A stretch of 45,020 bases of DNA from Thermoanaerobaculia bacterium (GCA_945787635.1 CALZIK010000017.1:1-45020); one strand, 5' to 3'; counted from the first letter of the stretch, positions 1-9,164 are shown. A program made the numbers and translations. Notes: generated by a model not told the origin, from the letters alone.

Positions 1-502
1 GAGCGGTCTGCGCCGCGGCGGCTTTGCAGGTCGCGTCGGCGGCCGCATGCGCGCTCTCGGCGGCATCGAGCAGATCGACCGAGACGATCTGGTCGTCGGC
101 CAGCCGCTGCATGCGCTCCCATTCGCGCCGGGTGCGCTCCGCGGACACGCACGCTCGGTTCTCTTCGGCGCGGGCGGCGTCGAGCTCGCGCTCGCGCAAG
201 AGGAGATTGGCACTCTGAGTCCGATCGTCGAGCACCAGCACGGTCTGGCCTTGCTTCACCCGGTCGCCTTCGCGAAATGGCAGCTCGACCACCTGACCAC
301 CTACTTCGGGTGACAGGCGAGCGCGGCGGCGCGCTCTCACCGTGCCCGCGCGAGAGTTGGTGATCGTGTCTTCGACCGAGCCCTTCTCGACCGGCTGCAC
401 GCGAACCTGGATCGGATCGGGTGCGAAGACCGTCGCGCGCAGGAGCCAGATCGCCATCACCAGAGCCAGCACGATCGCCAGCCTCAAACCCCACCTGCGC
501 AT
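1..502 (-). CDS. HlyD-family periplasmic adaptor (membrane fusion protein), partial at window edge
   Basis: The first 167 codons are present and the gene continues past the left edge. Residues about 8-22 form one membrane-spanning signal anchor. Residues 62-92 form the first half of a biotinyl-lipoyl-like domain (PEVGGQVVELPFREGDRVKQ), and the chain then enters a long charged alpha-hairpin with its turn near residues 136-141. This is the usual order for adaptors of MacAB-type ABC or RND exporters. The inner-membrane partner should lie further left on the same strand and is not visible. Two cysteines, C118 and C159, sit at equal distances from the predicted hairpin turn. The ATG at 500-502 immediately precedes the hydrophobic anchor. 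The gene is divergent from the TamB-Omp85 fusion, with 163 bp between them. The family call is firm; the substrate is unknown. Confidence 0.85.
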   Translation of the reverse strand, partial: MRRWGLRLAIVLALVMAIWLLRATVFAPDPIQVRVQPVEKGSVEDTITNSRAGTVRARRRARLSPEVGGQVVELPFREGDRVKQGQTVLVLDDRTQSANLLLRERELDAARAEENRACVSAERTRREWERMQRLADDQIVSVDLLDAAESAHAAADATCKAAAAQTA

Positions 503-571
503 GCGAGCACCATAGCAAAGCGGGCTCCTGGTGCAGCCCCCCGAATGGGTGGAATCCGAACCCCCGAAGAG

Positions 572-653
572 CTAGTGTTCCGTGCGGTACGTTGGTTGTT
601 GCTCCGAGAGCGCGCCGCTCAAATGTAAACGAACTTGCCGCACGGGACACTAG
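572..653. repeat. 82-bp imperfect inverted repeat between divergent genes
   Basis: Arms 572-593 and 632-653 match at 19 of 22 positions when one is reverse complemented. Both outer ends read CTAGTGT. If transcribed, two of the three mismatches become G-U pairs, so the RNA would form a nearly continuous 22-bp stem with a 38-nt loop. The right arm ends 12 bp before the ATG of the fusion gene. It could be a small MITE/REP-like element or a regulatory structure. No target-site duplication is clear, because the ends are themselves CTAG palindromes, and no second copy was noticed in this window. Confidence 0.7.
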
Positions 654-665
654 TAGCATGCGCTG

Positions 666-3600
666 ATGACGGACTCGAAGGCAAGCCCGAAGCCCAAGTG
701 GCCAGGACAGTGGCCCAGGCGCCTGGCTCTGGGCCTCGTTTGCGTGGCGGCTCTGGTCGCTCTGGCGATCGTCGGCCTGACGCTGGCGCTCCGCAGTCCG
801 CGAGTCCAGCAGTCTGCTCTCGAGGGCGTGTCGGAGAGCCTGAGAGAGAGGTTTGGGGTCTCCCTGGCCGCGGAGGGCTTCGACCTCGGCATCATTGCGG
901 GCCGGCTCGAGGTCCGCAATCTGGAGCTGCGGGCGGGGACGGCCGATCCCTTTGCCCGCTTCGAGAGCGTGCGTGTTCGTTTCGCTCCGGTCTCGTTGCT
1001 GCGCGGTCGCACTCGCCTCTATTCGGTCGAGCTGCACCGGCCGTGGCTGAGCCTGGACGCCGAGTTGCCCTCGGCACCGGATTCCGCTCCGGAGGACGAG
1101 CCCTTGACTTCCGTGCCAGTCCGAATCGACAACCTGGAGGTCACCGAAGGCAGGATCGAGGGCTCGGCGCCGGCCGGTCTGCGCGACACGCTGGAGAGTT
1201 GGCGCCTCGAAGACCTCGCAATCGATGGGCACTTCGACGGCCGGAAGCTGTCGGTCGTCGAACTCGTGAGCCGGGTCCGCGCGAGCCGACCCGAGGGCGG
1301 TCCGGTCGAGCTACGAGTCGAGGCTGCAGCGGAGGCGAGCCTCGCCGGAGATGCCGAGATCGAGCGACTGAGGGTGAGCGGAGATTCGCTGTCGCTCGAC
1401 GCGAGCGGCCACGTCGGACGTGAGTGGCAGAGCTCGGCGGGACGCTTCCGGATCGAGACCGACGCCGGCGTCTGGGTTCGAGGCGAGCCCACGGGAGTCG
1501 TGCGCCTCGAGGGGGAAATCGATCTCGCCACCTGGAGCGGTGCGGCGCGGCTCGAGGCTCCGGAGCAGGCGGGAGTGCTGGTGGCGGGTTTTCTTCCGGG
1601 GGAGTTGGCTGAGGCGCTCGAGCTCGACAATACCGAGGTCGACCTCGACCTCGATCTAGAGTTGGCCGCGGACGGCGGAACGCGGCGAGTCGCCGGCGAG
1701 ATGGCGGCAATTGCGAAACGAGGGGGTGAGCCGATCCTGGAGCTCGACGCGCGACCTCGCTTCGCCGTGCCGGAGGAGGGCTCGGAGGCGATCGCGGGCG
1801 AGCTCGCCGCCGAGCTCAGGCTACTGCCCCGCGCAGCGGGGACGCGCACGGTGACCGCTCGTCTCTCCACCGAGAACGCCAGAGTCGTCGAGGCGTGGAC
1901 CATCGATGCGGGTGCATTGAAGGCCGAGCAGCCGAGCGTCGAACGGCTGCTGGCCACGGTGTCGGGGCTCTGGCCCAGGCTGCTTGCGCCCGCCTCGATT
2001 CGCTCTTTGCCGAAGCTCGGCGCTCTATCGGCGAGTGGAGACTTCGGCGGCAGCATCGCCGCGCCCTGGGTCAAGGCCCGCGCCGAGCTGCGTCCCGATG
2101 AGCTTGGGCGCATTCGGGTTTCGGCCGAAGGGCGACCGAGGTCGGGCGCGTGGTCGCTCGACGCCGAGGGATCGGGCCTCGAGATCGGTCACTACACCGC
2201 GTCCGCGACCGGGCGAGTCGACTTTTCCGGTCGGCTGCGCGATCTCCTCGGTTCGCCCGAGGGTTCGCTCGAAGTGGCGGCGCGCCAGATCGCGACCACC
2301 TCCGGAGAGCTGCTCTCGTCGTTGGACCTGTCGCTCGACGGCGACGAGGAGAGGGTCTCGTGGCGCTTCGAAGGTGCGTTGACGGATGGAGGCGCGCTGT
2401 CGGGCGCCGGCGGCCTTCTGCCCGGCCGCCCGGTGCGCTCGGCGGACGGCGATCTGGCCTGGCAGACGGGCGACGATCGGCTGCCGCGTATCGAGAGCTC
2501 GTTCGAGCTGAACCGTGGCGTTCTCGCGGCGAGCCTGCGCGCGCCACTTCCGGGGGAGGTCCCTCTGACGGCGCAGCTCGAGCTGCCGCTCGGCGCCCTC
2601 GAGTCGCTGCCGCAGGTGGGAGATCTCTCGGCGCTTCCGGTCGAGCGGGCCTCGGGCCCAGCGGTGCTCTCCTGGCAGGTTCCGAGCGGCGACTGGCGCG
2701 AGTTCCTGCCCTCCGAGTTGGAGGAGAGAGTCGGTCGGCTCGAGGGCGCTTCGACGGGACGCCTGACGTTCGACTTGGCCTGCCTCGCCTGCTCGGAAGG
2801 CTTGGCGGAACTCACCGGGCTGGTGGTCGATCTCGATGGACGAACGGCTGCAGCCGGCGGCGGCCTTCGCGTGCAGTTGAACGATGGTCGGGCAGCAGTC
2901 GCGCCGTGGTCGGTATCGGGTGACGGCTTCGAGCTCGAGCTAGAGGGCGAGGCGGCGTTGATGCGCGAGTGGAGCCCGGGCGATCCGGTGGCGGGCTTGA
3001 TCGGAGCCGGTACCGGCAACGTTTCGGCGAGAATCGACTCCACTTGGCTGGAATCGCTTCCGATCGAGATCGTCTCGCCCGGAGAGGTGCGTGTCGAAGC
3101 GCTGGCGTCCGGCTCGCCGGCCGAGCTGGTCGGGACCGCGAGCCTCGTGGCGCCCGGGCTGCAATGGACGCTCGATGCCTATCCCACGATCGTTCTGGCC
3201 GACCCGCAAGCGGAGCTCGGGCTGGAGGGAGGGTTCGTCGAGTGGAAGAACGCGCGCGTCATCGCCGGTGACGCAAGAGTCGAGAGCGAAGGGCGGGCGC
3301 GAATCGCGGCTCCGCTGGCCGAGGCCGGCGGAAGCGTGACGGTCGCCACCGGTCTTCCGGTCGCGACGGGCGCGGCGCTGCCGTTCTCGCTCACCGACGG
3401 CCGGTTGGTGATCGCCGACGGAGAGATTGTCACCGAGGGCGGCAACGGAGTTGTGCGGGTCGAGGTGCCTCTGGACGGCCGGTCTGGCGCCGAGGTGCTG
3501 GCGCAGTGGGATCTTCCGGCCAACGACTGGGCGCCACTCGTGAAGCGCCTGGCCGGCGGCGAAGACCCCGATGTGCTGCGCCTCGCGAGCCGCGGCTCCT

Positions 3601-6600
3601 TGACGGTGCCGCTCGACCAGCCGGCCGCTCTTCGCGCAGACGTCCATCTCTTCGACGGTCGCATCCTGGTTCGAGGTCGCGAGACAGTCGTCGAGCCGGG
3701 TCTCGATCTTCTCGTTCAGGACGGTGTCGCGACGGTGGTTCCCTTCGAGCTTCGAACCGCGGCCGAGCGCTTTCGCTTCGAGGCCCGAGCCGAAATTGCG
3801 CGCGACTGGGCGCTCGGCGATTCGCCGGCCGATCTGATCGCGCTTTTTGAGGTTCTAGGCAAGGGCGACATCGATGCCGGCCTGCTGAATCCGTTCCTGG
3901 TGGGAGGTCGGGCCGAGGGCAGTCTGACTCTCGATCTCGACGTCAATGGGACTCCTGCGGCCTTCGGCGGGCGGATCAACGTCGAGGGGCCGGACGCCTC
4001 GATTCTGTATCGAAGCCCGTATCTCGCGAGATTCGAAAAACCGAGCCTCGACATCTCGATCTCGGCCGGCCGTGTTTTGCTGGATCGGGGCAGCTTTCAG
4101 CTCAATGACGGGGCTCTGACGGCCAGCGGGGCGCTTTCCGACGAGGGCACGACCGACCTCGCGATTCAGGTATCTGATGCCGTGTTCCGGCTCGACTACG
4201 GTTTGCTGGCCAACCTCGGAGCCAACCTGCGCTATCTGGTGGGAAGTGATGGCGCTTCGACGATCTCGGGGACCGTCGATGTCGATCGGGGCGCTCTGAC
4301 CCGGAGCGTTCAGCTCGATCTGGATCTCTTGAGTCAGCTCCTCGCTCCGATCGACCTGACAACGACCGAGGACGATCCTCTGGACTTGATCGCCCTGGAT
4401 CTCGCGGTTCGCACCCGCGAGGGCGTGCGGGTCAAGAACAACCTCGGCGACCTCCTGGTGCGTTGGGAGCCCCTGGGCGTCACCGGAACGCTGGCGCGAC
4501 CGGTCATCGAAGGCAGCCTCGAGGTCGACCCCGGCGGCCTCCTCTACGCCTACGGTCAGACCGTCCGGCTCGACAAGGCGGTGATCGAGTATCCGGGCGA
4601 GGAAGGGATCGAGCCGCGCCTCGACTTCGAGGCCACCACCTCGCTCGAGGATCCGACCATCGGGCGGCTCGCCGGCGACGATCCGTTTCGCGCCGGCGCG
4701 GCGCGGCCGGCGAGAGGAGAAAGCGCCGCGCCGATGCGAGAGGAGGTCACCGCCGATCTGGCCCGCTACTACGGCGAGCAGTTCGCCGGACGGGTCGGCG
4801 AGTCGGTGGGCGTGCAACTCTCGTTGCGACCGTTGCTCATCTTCGGCGAGACCGATCCGGGCGCGCGGCTCACGGTGAGCCGCGACCTCTCCTCCTATTT
4901 CGCTCTGGCTGCCTCGGTCGACCTGACCAACGCCGGCGCCCGCACCTACCTGCTCGAGGCGCACGAGCTGCGCCAGCTTCCGCGGCTGGTCGCTCAAGGG
5001 TTCACCGATGACGGTTCATCGTACGGCGGCGCGTTGCTGCAGCGCCAGGAGTTCGGCGGCTCGAAGCGCGCCGATGCCGAGGACCTGCCGCGGATCTCGA
5101 AAATCGAGACTGATCCCCCGAGGAAGGTTTCGCGCCGTGGCCTCAAGCGGGCCCTGGCGATCGAAAAGGGCGACCCCTTCGACGCTCGTCAGAGGTTCGT
5201 GGCCGAGGTGGAGCTGGTCGACTACCTGATGCGCAAGGGCTATCCCGACGCTCGAGTGACGGTGCGAACGGTGGCCGAGGAGCGGCGCGACCGGAGGGTT
5301 CGGCTTGTGGTGGAGATCCAGCCGGGTCCGTTCGTCGAAGTCGCGTTCGAGGGGGAAAAGATCGCCAAGCCCCTGCGGCGGTTGATCCAAAGTCTCTACC
5401 GGCCCGACTTTTTCGAAGCCGAGTCGATCGAGGAGATGAAGCTCGAGACGGTCCGAGCGCTACGCAGCCGCGGCTTTTTGGAGCCGAAGGTCGAGGTCCG
5501 GGTCGAGCCGCTCGACGCGGAACGGCCGGCCAGCGATCGGAGGGTGATCGTCAGCACCGAGGGCGGCATCAAGATGTCTTCCGAGTCCCCGATCTTCCTG
5601 GGGATCGGGGCGGACGACGTCGAGCGCCTGAACGCCGTGTTCGCCAACGCCGTGCAGCGTGTCGAGCTCGCGGTTGGGCTGCCATCGGCGGATCGCCGGT
5701 TGGTCGCTGCGCTCGACGGACTCGGCTACCCCGAAGCTCGCATCGTGAGCCGATACCAGTCGCTCGGTGAGCGTGTGCTGACCGTCGAGCTCGAGCCCGG
5801 TCCACGGCGCACGGTCGCCTTGGTCGAGGTCGAGGGCGTGGATGCTGAGCGGATACCGGAAGTGTCGCGCGCTGACCTCGAGAGGAAAGTCACGATCGCC
5901 GCGGGCGACCCGCTGCGGCGAAGCCAGCTGTCGCGCTCCGCGATCGCCGTCGAGCGCGAACTCGCGTCGAAGGGCTATCTCGACGCCAGGGTACGCACAG
6001 TTCTCGAGCCGGCCGCGACGGGCGACCCGTATCTGACCCGGGTACGCCTTCTGGTCGAGCCGGGTACGTTGTCACGACTCGGTGAGGTCGAGTTCAGGGG
6101 GCTCCGTTCGACCCGCCCGCGCTTTGCCAAGAAGGTGGCAGAGCTCAAGACCGGGGAGCCGCTGACCAGGGACGATCTTTCGCGAGCCCGCAGCGCGCTC
6201 TGGCGCACCGGGCTCTTCAGGGGGGTCGGAGCCGAGACGGTGGAGTCCCAGCCCGGCGTTCAGCTGGTGACCTTCGATCTCGAAGAACGGGCTCGATATC
6301 GGCTGACCTACGGCCTCCGTTGGGACTCCGAAGACGGCGCTGGAGCGGTTTTCGACGCCACCGACGACAACTTCCTGGGCCGCGGCTGGACGCTCGGAAT
6401 GCGCGCACTGACCTCGAACGACGAGGATAGTCTGCGGTTCCTGGCGCGGGTGCCGCGCGCCTTCAGCGGTCCCGGCGCCCTCGAGCTGTTCGCCGCGGCG
6501 CGGCAGTTCAGCGAGACCAGCACCGACGTCATCTTCGGCACGGTCGAAGTGCCGGTGTCGGTGCTCGAGAGCACCTTGCAGTACTCGCACCCGGCCTCCC

Positions 6601-7289
6601 AGCGGACGACCTACCGGATCTACGGTCGATATACGGACACCGAGCGCAAGCTGCCCTTCTTCGACCTGCGAGTGAGAAATCCCCAGCTCGGCCTGCAATA
6701 TGTTTTCGACAGTCGCTCGCCGGAGGCGCTCACCGAGACGGGCGCCTTCGCCAGCGTCGATCTGTCGGGCTCCCAGGAGTTTCTGGGTGGAGATCTGCGG
6801 TACGCCAGAATGTTCTCGCAGCTCAACCTCTACCGGCCCGCCGGCAGGCTCTTCGGTTCGCGCCTGTCCTGGTCGCAGTCTTTCCGGCTGGGTCTCGCCG
6901 AAGCCTTCGGTCAGGTGCTGATTCGGGACGTGCGGTTTTTCGCCGGTGGTGAGTTCTCGGTTCGAGGCTACGGGAGCGACTCCCTGGGAGAGCTGGAGCT
7001 CTTTGGCGCCCAGGTCGAGGCGACCGGCGGCTCGGCGCTCCTGGTGATCAGCCAGGAGCTCCGCTGGCGCCTCTTCAATGACTACTCGCTGGTCTTTTTC
7101 GCCGACGCCGGGAACGTCTGGCAGGAGGTTGGAGACCTGGGTTCGGATCTGTTCACGTCGTCCGGCCTGGGGCTACGCGCCGTGACCCCGGTGGGCCTCC
7201 TTCGCCTGGACATCGCTCACGCTCTGAAGCAGCGAATCGGGGTCGATCCCGAATTCAAGATCTACTTCGGTCTCGGAACCACCTTCTAG
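666..7289 (+). CDS. TamB-like protein fused to five POTRA domains and an Omp85 (BamA/TamA) barrel, 2207 aa
   Basis: One uninterrupted frame joins two proteins that are normally separate. Residues about 19-42 are a single inner-membrane anchor. Residues about 45-1470 are AsmA/TamB-type beta-rich repeats ending in a TamB C-terminal (DUF490) domain, with the signature GTLARPVIEGSLEVDPGG near residue 1275. Five POTRA-like units follow at about 1475-1555, 1556-1635, 1636-1712, 1713-1800 and 1801-1873. An Omp85 barrel fills about 1874-2207, with the GGEFSVRGYG motif near 2093-2101 and a C-terminal aromatic strand ending TTF. TamB proteins bridge the periplasm and work with an Omp85 partner in outer-membrane assembly or phospholipid transport; here one chain would span both membranes. 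An in-frame TAG at 654-656 excludes an earlier start. There is no clear Shine-Dalgarno site, and a two-codon ORF ATG-CGC-TGA (658-666) overlaps the start. The domain calls are firm; the exact role is inferred. Confidence 0.9.
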   Translation: MTDSKASPKPKWPGQWPRRLALGLVCVAALVALAIVGLTLALRSPRVQQSALEGVSESLRERFGVSLAAEGFDLGIIAGRLEVRNLELRAGTADPFARFESVRVRFAPVSLLRGRTRLYSVELHRPWLSLDAELPSAPDSAPEDEPLTSVPVRIDNLEVTEGRIEGSAPAGLRDTLESWRLEDLAIDGHFDGRKLSVVELVSRVRASRPEGGPVELRVEAAAEASLAGDAEIERLRVSGDSLSLDASGHVGREWQSSAGRFRIETDAGVWVRGEPTGVVRLEGEIDLATWSGAARLEAPEQAGVLVAGFLPGELAEALELDNTEVDLDLDLELAADGGTRRVAGEMAAIAKRGGEPILELDARPRFAVPEEGSEAIAGELAAELRLLPRAAGTRTVTARLSTENARVVEAWTIDAGALKAEQPSVERLLATVSGLWPRLLAPASIRSLPKLGALSASGDFGGSIAAPWVKARAELRPDELGRIRVSAEGRPRSGAWSLDAEGSGLEIGHYTASATGRVDFSGRLRDLLGSPEGSLEVAARQIATTSGELLSSLDLSLDGDEERVSWRFEGALTDGGALSGAGGLLPGRPVRSADGDLAWQTGDDRLPRIESSFELNRGVLAASLRAPLPGEVPLTAQLELPLGALESLPQVGDLSALPVERASGPAVLSWQVPSGDWREFLPSELEERVGRLEGASTGRLTFDLACLACSEGLAELTGLVVDLDGRTAAAGGGLRVQLNDGRAAVAPWSVSGDGFELELEGEAALMREWSPGDPVAGLIGAGTGNVSARIDSTWLESLPIEIVSPGEVRVEALASGSPAELVGTASLVAPGLQWTLDAYPTIVLADPQAELGLEGGFVEWKNARVIAGDARVESEGRARIAAPLAEAGGSVTVATGLPVATGAALPFSLTDGRLVIADGEIVTEGGNGVVRVEVPLDGRSGAEVLAQWDLPANDWAPLVKRLAGGEDPDVLRLASRGSLTVPLDQPAALRADVHLFDGRILVRGRETVVEPGLDLLVQDGVATVVPFELRTAAERFRFEARAEIARDWALGDSPADLIALFEVLGKGDIDAGLLNPFLVGGRAEGSLTLDLDVNGTPAAFGGRINVEGPDASILYRSPYLARFEKPSLDISISAGRVLLDRGSFQLNDGALTASGALSDEGTTDLAIQVSDAVFRLDYGLLANLGANLRYLVGSDGASTISGTVDVDRGALTRSVQLDLDLLSQLLAPIDLTTTEDDPLDLIALDLAVRTREGVRVKNNLGDLLVRWEPLGVTGTLARPVIEGSLEVDPGGLLYAYGQTVRLDKAVIEYPGEEGIEPRLDFEATTSLEDPTIGRLAGDDPFRAGAARPARGESAAPMREEVTADLARYYGEQFAGRVGESVGVQLSLRPLLIFGETDPGARLTVSRDLSSYFALAASVDLTNAGARTYLLEAHELRQLPRLVAQGFTDDGSSYGGALLQRQEFGGSKRADAEDLPRISKIETDPPRKVSRRGLKRALAIEKGDPFDARQRFVAEVELVDYLMRKGYPDARVTVRTVAEERRDRRVRLVVEIQPGPFVEVAFEGEKIAKPLRRLIQSLYRPDFFEAESIEEMKLETVRALRSRGFLEPKVEVRVEPLDAERPASDRRVIVSTEGGIKMSSESPIFLGIGADDVERLNAVFANAVQRVELAVGLPSADRRLVAALDGLGYPEARIVSRYQSLGERVLTVELEPGPRRTVALVEVEGVDAERIPEVSRADLERKVTIAAGDPLRRSQLSRSAIAVERELASKGYLDARVRTVLEPAATGDPYLTRVRLLVEPGTLSRLGEVEFRGLRSTRPRFAKKVAELKTGEPLTRDDLSRARSALWRTGLFRGVGAETVESQPGVQLVTFDLEERARYRLTYGLRWDSEDGAGAVFDATDDNFLGRGWTLGMRALTSNDEDSLRFLARVPRAFSGPGALELFAAARQFSETSTDVIFGTVEVPVSVLESTLQYSHPASQRTTYRIYGRYTDTERKLPFFDLRVRNPQLGLQYVFDSRSPEALTETGAFASVDLSGSQEFLGGDLRYARMFSQLNLYRPAGRLFGSRLSWSQSFRLGLAEAFGQVLIRDVRFFAGGEFSVRGYGSDSLGELELFGAQVEATGGSALLVISQELRWRLFNDYSLVFFADAGNVWQEVGDLGSDLFTSSGLGLRAVTPVGLLRLDIAHALKQRIGVDPEFKIYFGLGTTF

Positions 7290-7296
7290 GTCAGGG

Positions 7297-8142
7297 CTAG
7301 CTGAACGAAGCCAGGATCTGCTTCGCGGTGGCCGCTTCGGGAGCGTCGGGCGCCAGCTTCACGAACCGGTCGAGATCGTTGAACAGCAGGTCCTTGCGGC
7401 TGAGCTTTCCGGCGGCAAGCCCGCGGTAGTAGTAGGCATAGGCTATCCCGGAGTTCTTGTCGAGCGCTTGCGAGAGCAGGTCGAACGCTGCCTGGAACTT
7501 GTCCTGGTAGAAGTGGGTGACTCCCAGCTGGTAAAGGACGGTGGCGTCGCTCGGACGGAGCGAACGGGCCTTCTCGAGCGTCGCAGCAGCCTCGGAGAAG
7601 CGCTTTTGCCGCTGCTGAGCCACGCCTAGAAAATAGAGCGCGTCGGGATCGTCCGACTTGGCCTGCACCAGGCTCCGCGCGCGCGCTTCGGCCTGCGCAT
7701 ACGCGTCATCGGCCTGGCTCCGCTTGCTGTCGTACGCGTACGCGTCGCCGAGGAACAGCACCGGCGCCGGATTGCGCGTGTCGAGGTCGGCGGCCTTGCG
7801 AAGCTCGCCGGCTGCGGCCTGGTATTGGCCGTTCATTTCGAGGACCCGCCCGCGGGCGGTTGCCGTCCAGACGTCGTTCGCCGGCGCGCCGTCGAGACTG
7901 CGCTGCGCCGCCGCGACGTCGTAGGCGAGCAGATGGCGCTCGGCCTCGCGGACTGCGGTTGGAGGAGCCGAGAGACCGGTCGCGGGCGCGGATTCGGCCG
8001 GTGCGGTCGATTCCGGAGGCGGAGTCGAACTTTTCTTTTTCTTCTTCTTGTCGGCACTGGCGTTCTCGACGCTCGTGGCGAGCAGCAGCGCGGCCGCCGT
8101 GAGGCCGAAGAAAAGGAGCTTGCGCAGGGAGGTGAGCTTCAT
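7297..8142 (-). CDS. Secreted TPR-repeat protein, 281 aa
   Basis: Residues 1-30 are a signal peptide (KLLFFGLTAAALLLA core, ASA cleavage site). A lysine run and a proline/alanine-rich linker follow to about residue 75. The rest is alpha-helical TPR units, for example around LGDAYAYDSKRSQADDAYAQAEARA in the middle and YYRGLAAGKLSRKDLLFNDL near the end. TPR arrays are protein-binding scaffolds; the partner is unknown and the protein should be periplasmic. The ATG at 8140-8142 is chosen over one 25 codons upstream because AGGAG lies just before it and the signal peptide starts there. The gene converges on the TamB-Omp85 fusion with only 7 bp between stop codons, leaving no room for a separate terminator. 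A 9-bp hairpin lies directly upstream of its ribosome site. Confidence 0.85.
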   Translation of the reverse strand: MKLTSLRKLLFFGLTAAALLLATSVENASADKKKKKKSSTPPPESTAPAESAPATGLSAPPTAVREAERHLLAYDVAAAQRSLDGAPANDVWTATARGRVLEMNGQYQAAAGELRKAADLDTRNPAPVLFLGDAYAYDSKRSQADDAYAQAEARARSLVQAKSDDPDALYFLGVAQQRQKRFSEAAATLEKARSLRPSDATVLYQLGVTHFYQDKFQAAFDLLSQALDKNSGIAYAYYYRGLAAGKLSRKDLLFNDLDRFVKLAPDAPEAATAKQILASFS

Positions 8143-8158
8143 TTTTGGTTCTCCTGAG

Positions 8159-8186
8159 TTGTGCGGCACGTCGAGCGGCCGCACAA
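8159..8186 (-). promoter_or_regulatory. Perfect 9-bp hairpin in the leader of the TPR gene
   Basis: TTGTGCGGC at 8159-8167 and its exact complement at 8178-8186 flank a 10-nt loop. On the minus strand the structure ends about 5 nt before the AGGAG ribosome site (about 8150-8154) of the TPR gene starting at 8142. Its closeness to that site suggests influence on translation or mRNA stability, or a protein-binding palindrome. The symmetry is seen directly; the function is inferred. Confidence 0.5.
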
Positions 8187-8249
8187 TGTGTTCAAAGCAA
8201 ATCGGATGCCATGGCACGGCGGGCTGAGATCCTACCGCTCGGCATCGGC

Positions 8250-9053
8250 CTAGACCACGCGGATCCGATCGAGCCCGTCCTCAGGGGGTGGGAACTGCGG
8301 GTCCATTTCATCCAGTGTTGCGGTCAACACCCGGGCGATGGCGAGGTTTCGGTACCACTTCTGGTCGGACGGGATTGCGTACCACGGGGCGTGCTCGGTG
8401 CTGCATCGGCTCAAGGCATCCTCGTAGGCGGCCATGTAGTCGTCCCACTGCTTGCGCTTGTCGAGATCGTCGCGGGAGAACTTCCAGTGGCGGGAGGGGT
8501 CCGCCAGCCGCTTTTCCATCCGCTCTTTCTGCTCCTCCTTCGAGATGTGCAGAAAGAACTTCCGAATCGTTGTGCCGGTGTCCGCCAGGAGCTTCTCGAA
8601 CTGATTGATCTGCTCGTAGCGCCGGCTCCAGACGTCTTCGGGTACCAGCGAGTCGACCCGAACGATCAGGACGTCCTCGTAGTGCGAGCGGTTGAAGACG
8701 CGAATCATGCCCTTGGCGGGAACCGCGCGATGGATGCGCCACAGGTAGTCACGCGCGAGCTCGCGCTGGCTCGGGGCCTTGAACGATTCGACTCGTACAC
8801 CTTGCTGGTTGAGGCCTTCAAAGACCCTGCGAATCGTCGAGTCCTTGCCACCGGCGTCCATCGCCTGAAGGACCACCAGCAGCTTCTGCTTGCCTTCGGC
8901 GTAGAGTCGAAACTGAGAGTCGACCAGCTTACGACGAAGCGTCTTGAACTCCCGTTCTGCCTTCCTACGGTCAGCGTGAAAGCCCTCGGCCCGAGTCGGA
9001 AGGCTGGCGAGGCTCACCGGTCGGTCCGGGACGATTCGGTGGGTGTCGGGCAT
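8250..9053 (-). CDS. ppk2: Polyphosphate kinase 2 (class III-like), 267 aa
   Basis: PPK2 enzymes transfer phosphate between polyphosphate and nucleotides in the cytoplasm. Walker A lies at residues 64-73 (AMDAGGKDST, K70) and Walker B at about 118-130 (RVFNRSHYEDVLI). The HYEDVL version of this motif is typical of class III enzymes, which phosphorylate both AMP and ADP; one-domain class I enzymes usually differ here. The class assignment is from memory of the motif, so it is less certain than the family. The frame is open far upstream into the divergent acyltransferase gene. The ATG at 9051-9053 is preferred because AAGGAG lies 6 nt before it. Start regions of this gene and the PlsB-like gene are separated by 111 bp that must hold both promoters. 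Confidence 0.92.
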   Translation of the reverse strand: MPDTHRIVPDRPVSLASLPTRAEGFHADRRKAEREFKTLRRKLVDSQFRLYAEGKQKLLVVLQAMDAGGKDSTIRRVFEGLNQQGVRVESFKAPSQRELARDYLWRIHRAVPAKGMIRVFNRSHYEDVLIVRVDSLVPEDVWSRRYEQINQFEKLLADTGTTIRKFFLHISKEEQKERMEKRLADPSRHWKFSRDDLDKRKQWDDYMAAYEDALSRCSTEHAPWYAIPSDQKWYRNLAIARVLTATLDEMDPQFPPPEDGLDRIRVV

Positions 9054-9164
9054 GCTGGTCTCCTTCATCGAGAACACGGTCTCGGCGTGATCGGGAACAT
9101 ACCGCACAGGGCGCGGGGCATCTACTTCGGGGACGCGACGTCGGGAAGCGGATAACATCCACGC

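Noticed and set aside
3855-4997. A 380-codon minus-strand frame inside the TamB-Omp85 gene
   Set aside because: Antisense artefact of codon bias; there is no ribosome site or family pattern.
8145-9155. A 336-codon plus-strand frame across the ppk2 gene
   Set aside because: PPK2 Walker motifs are on the minus strand; the plus frame shows no protein family.
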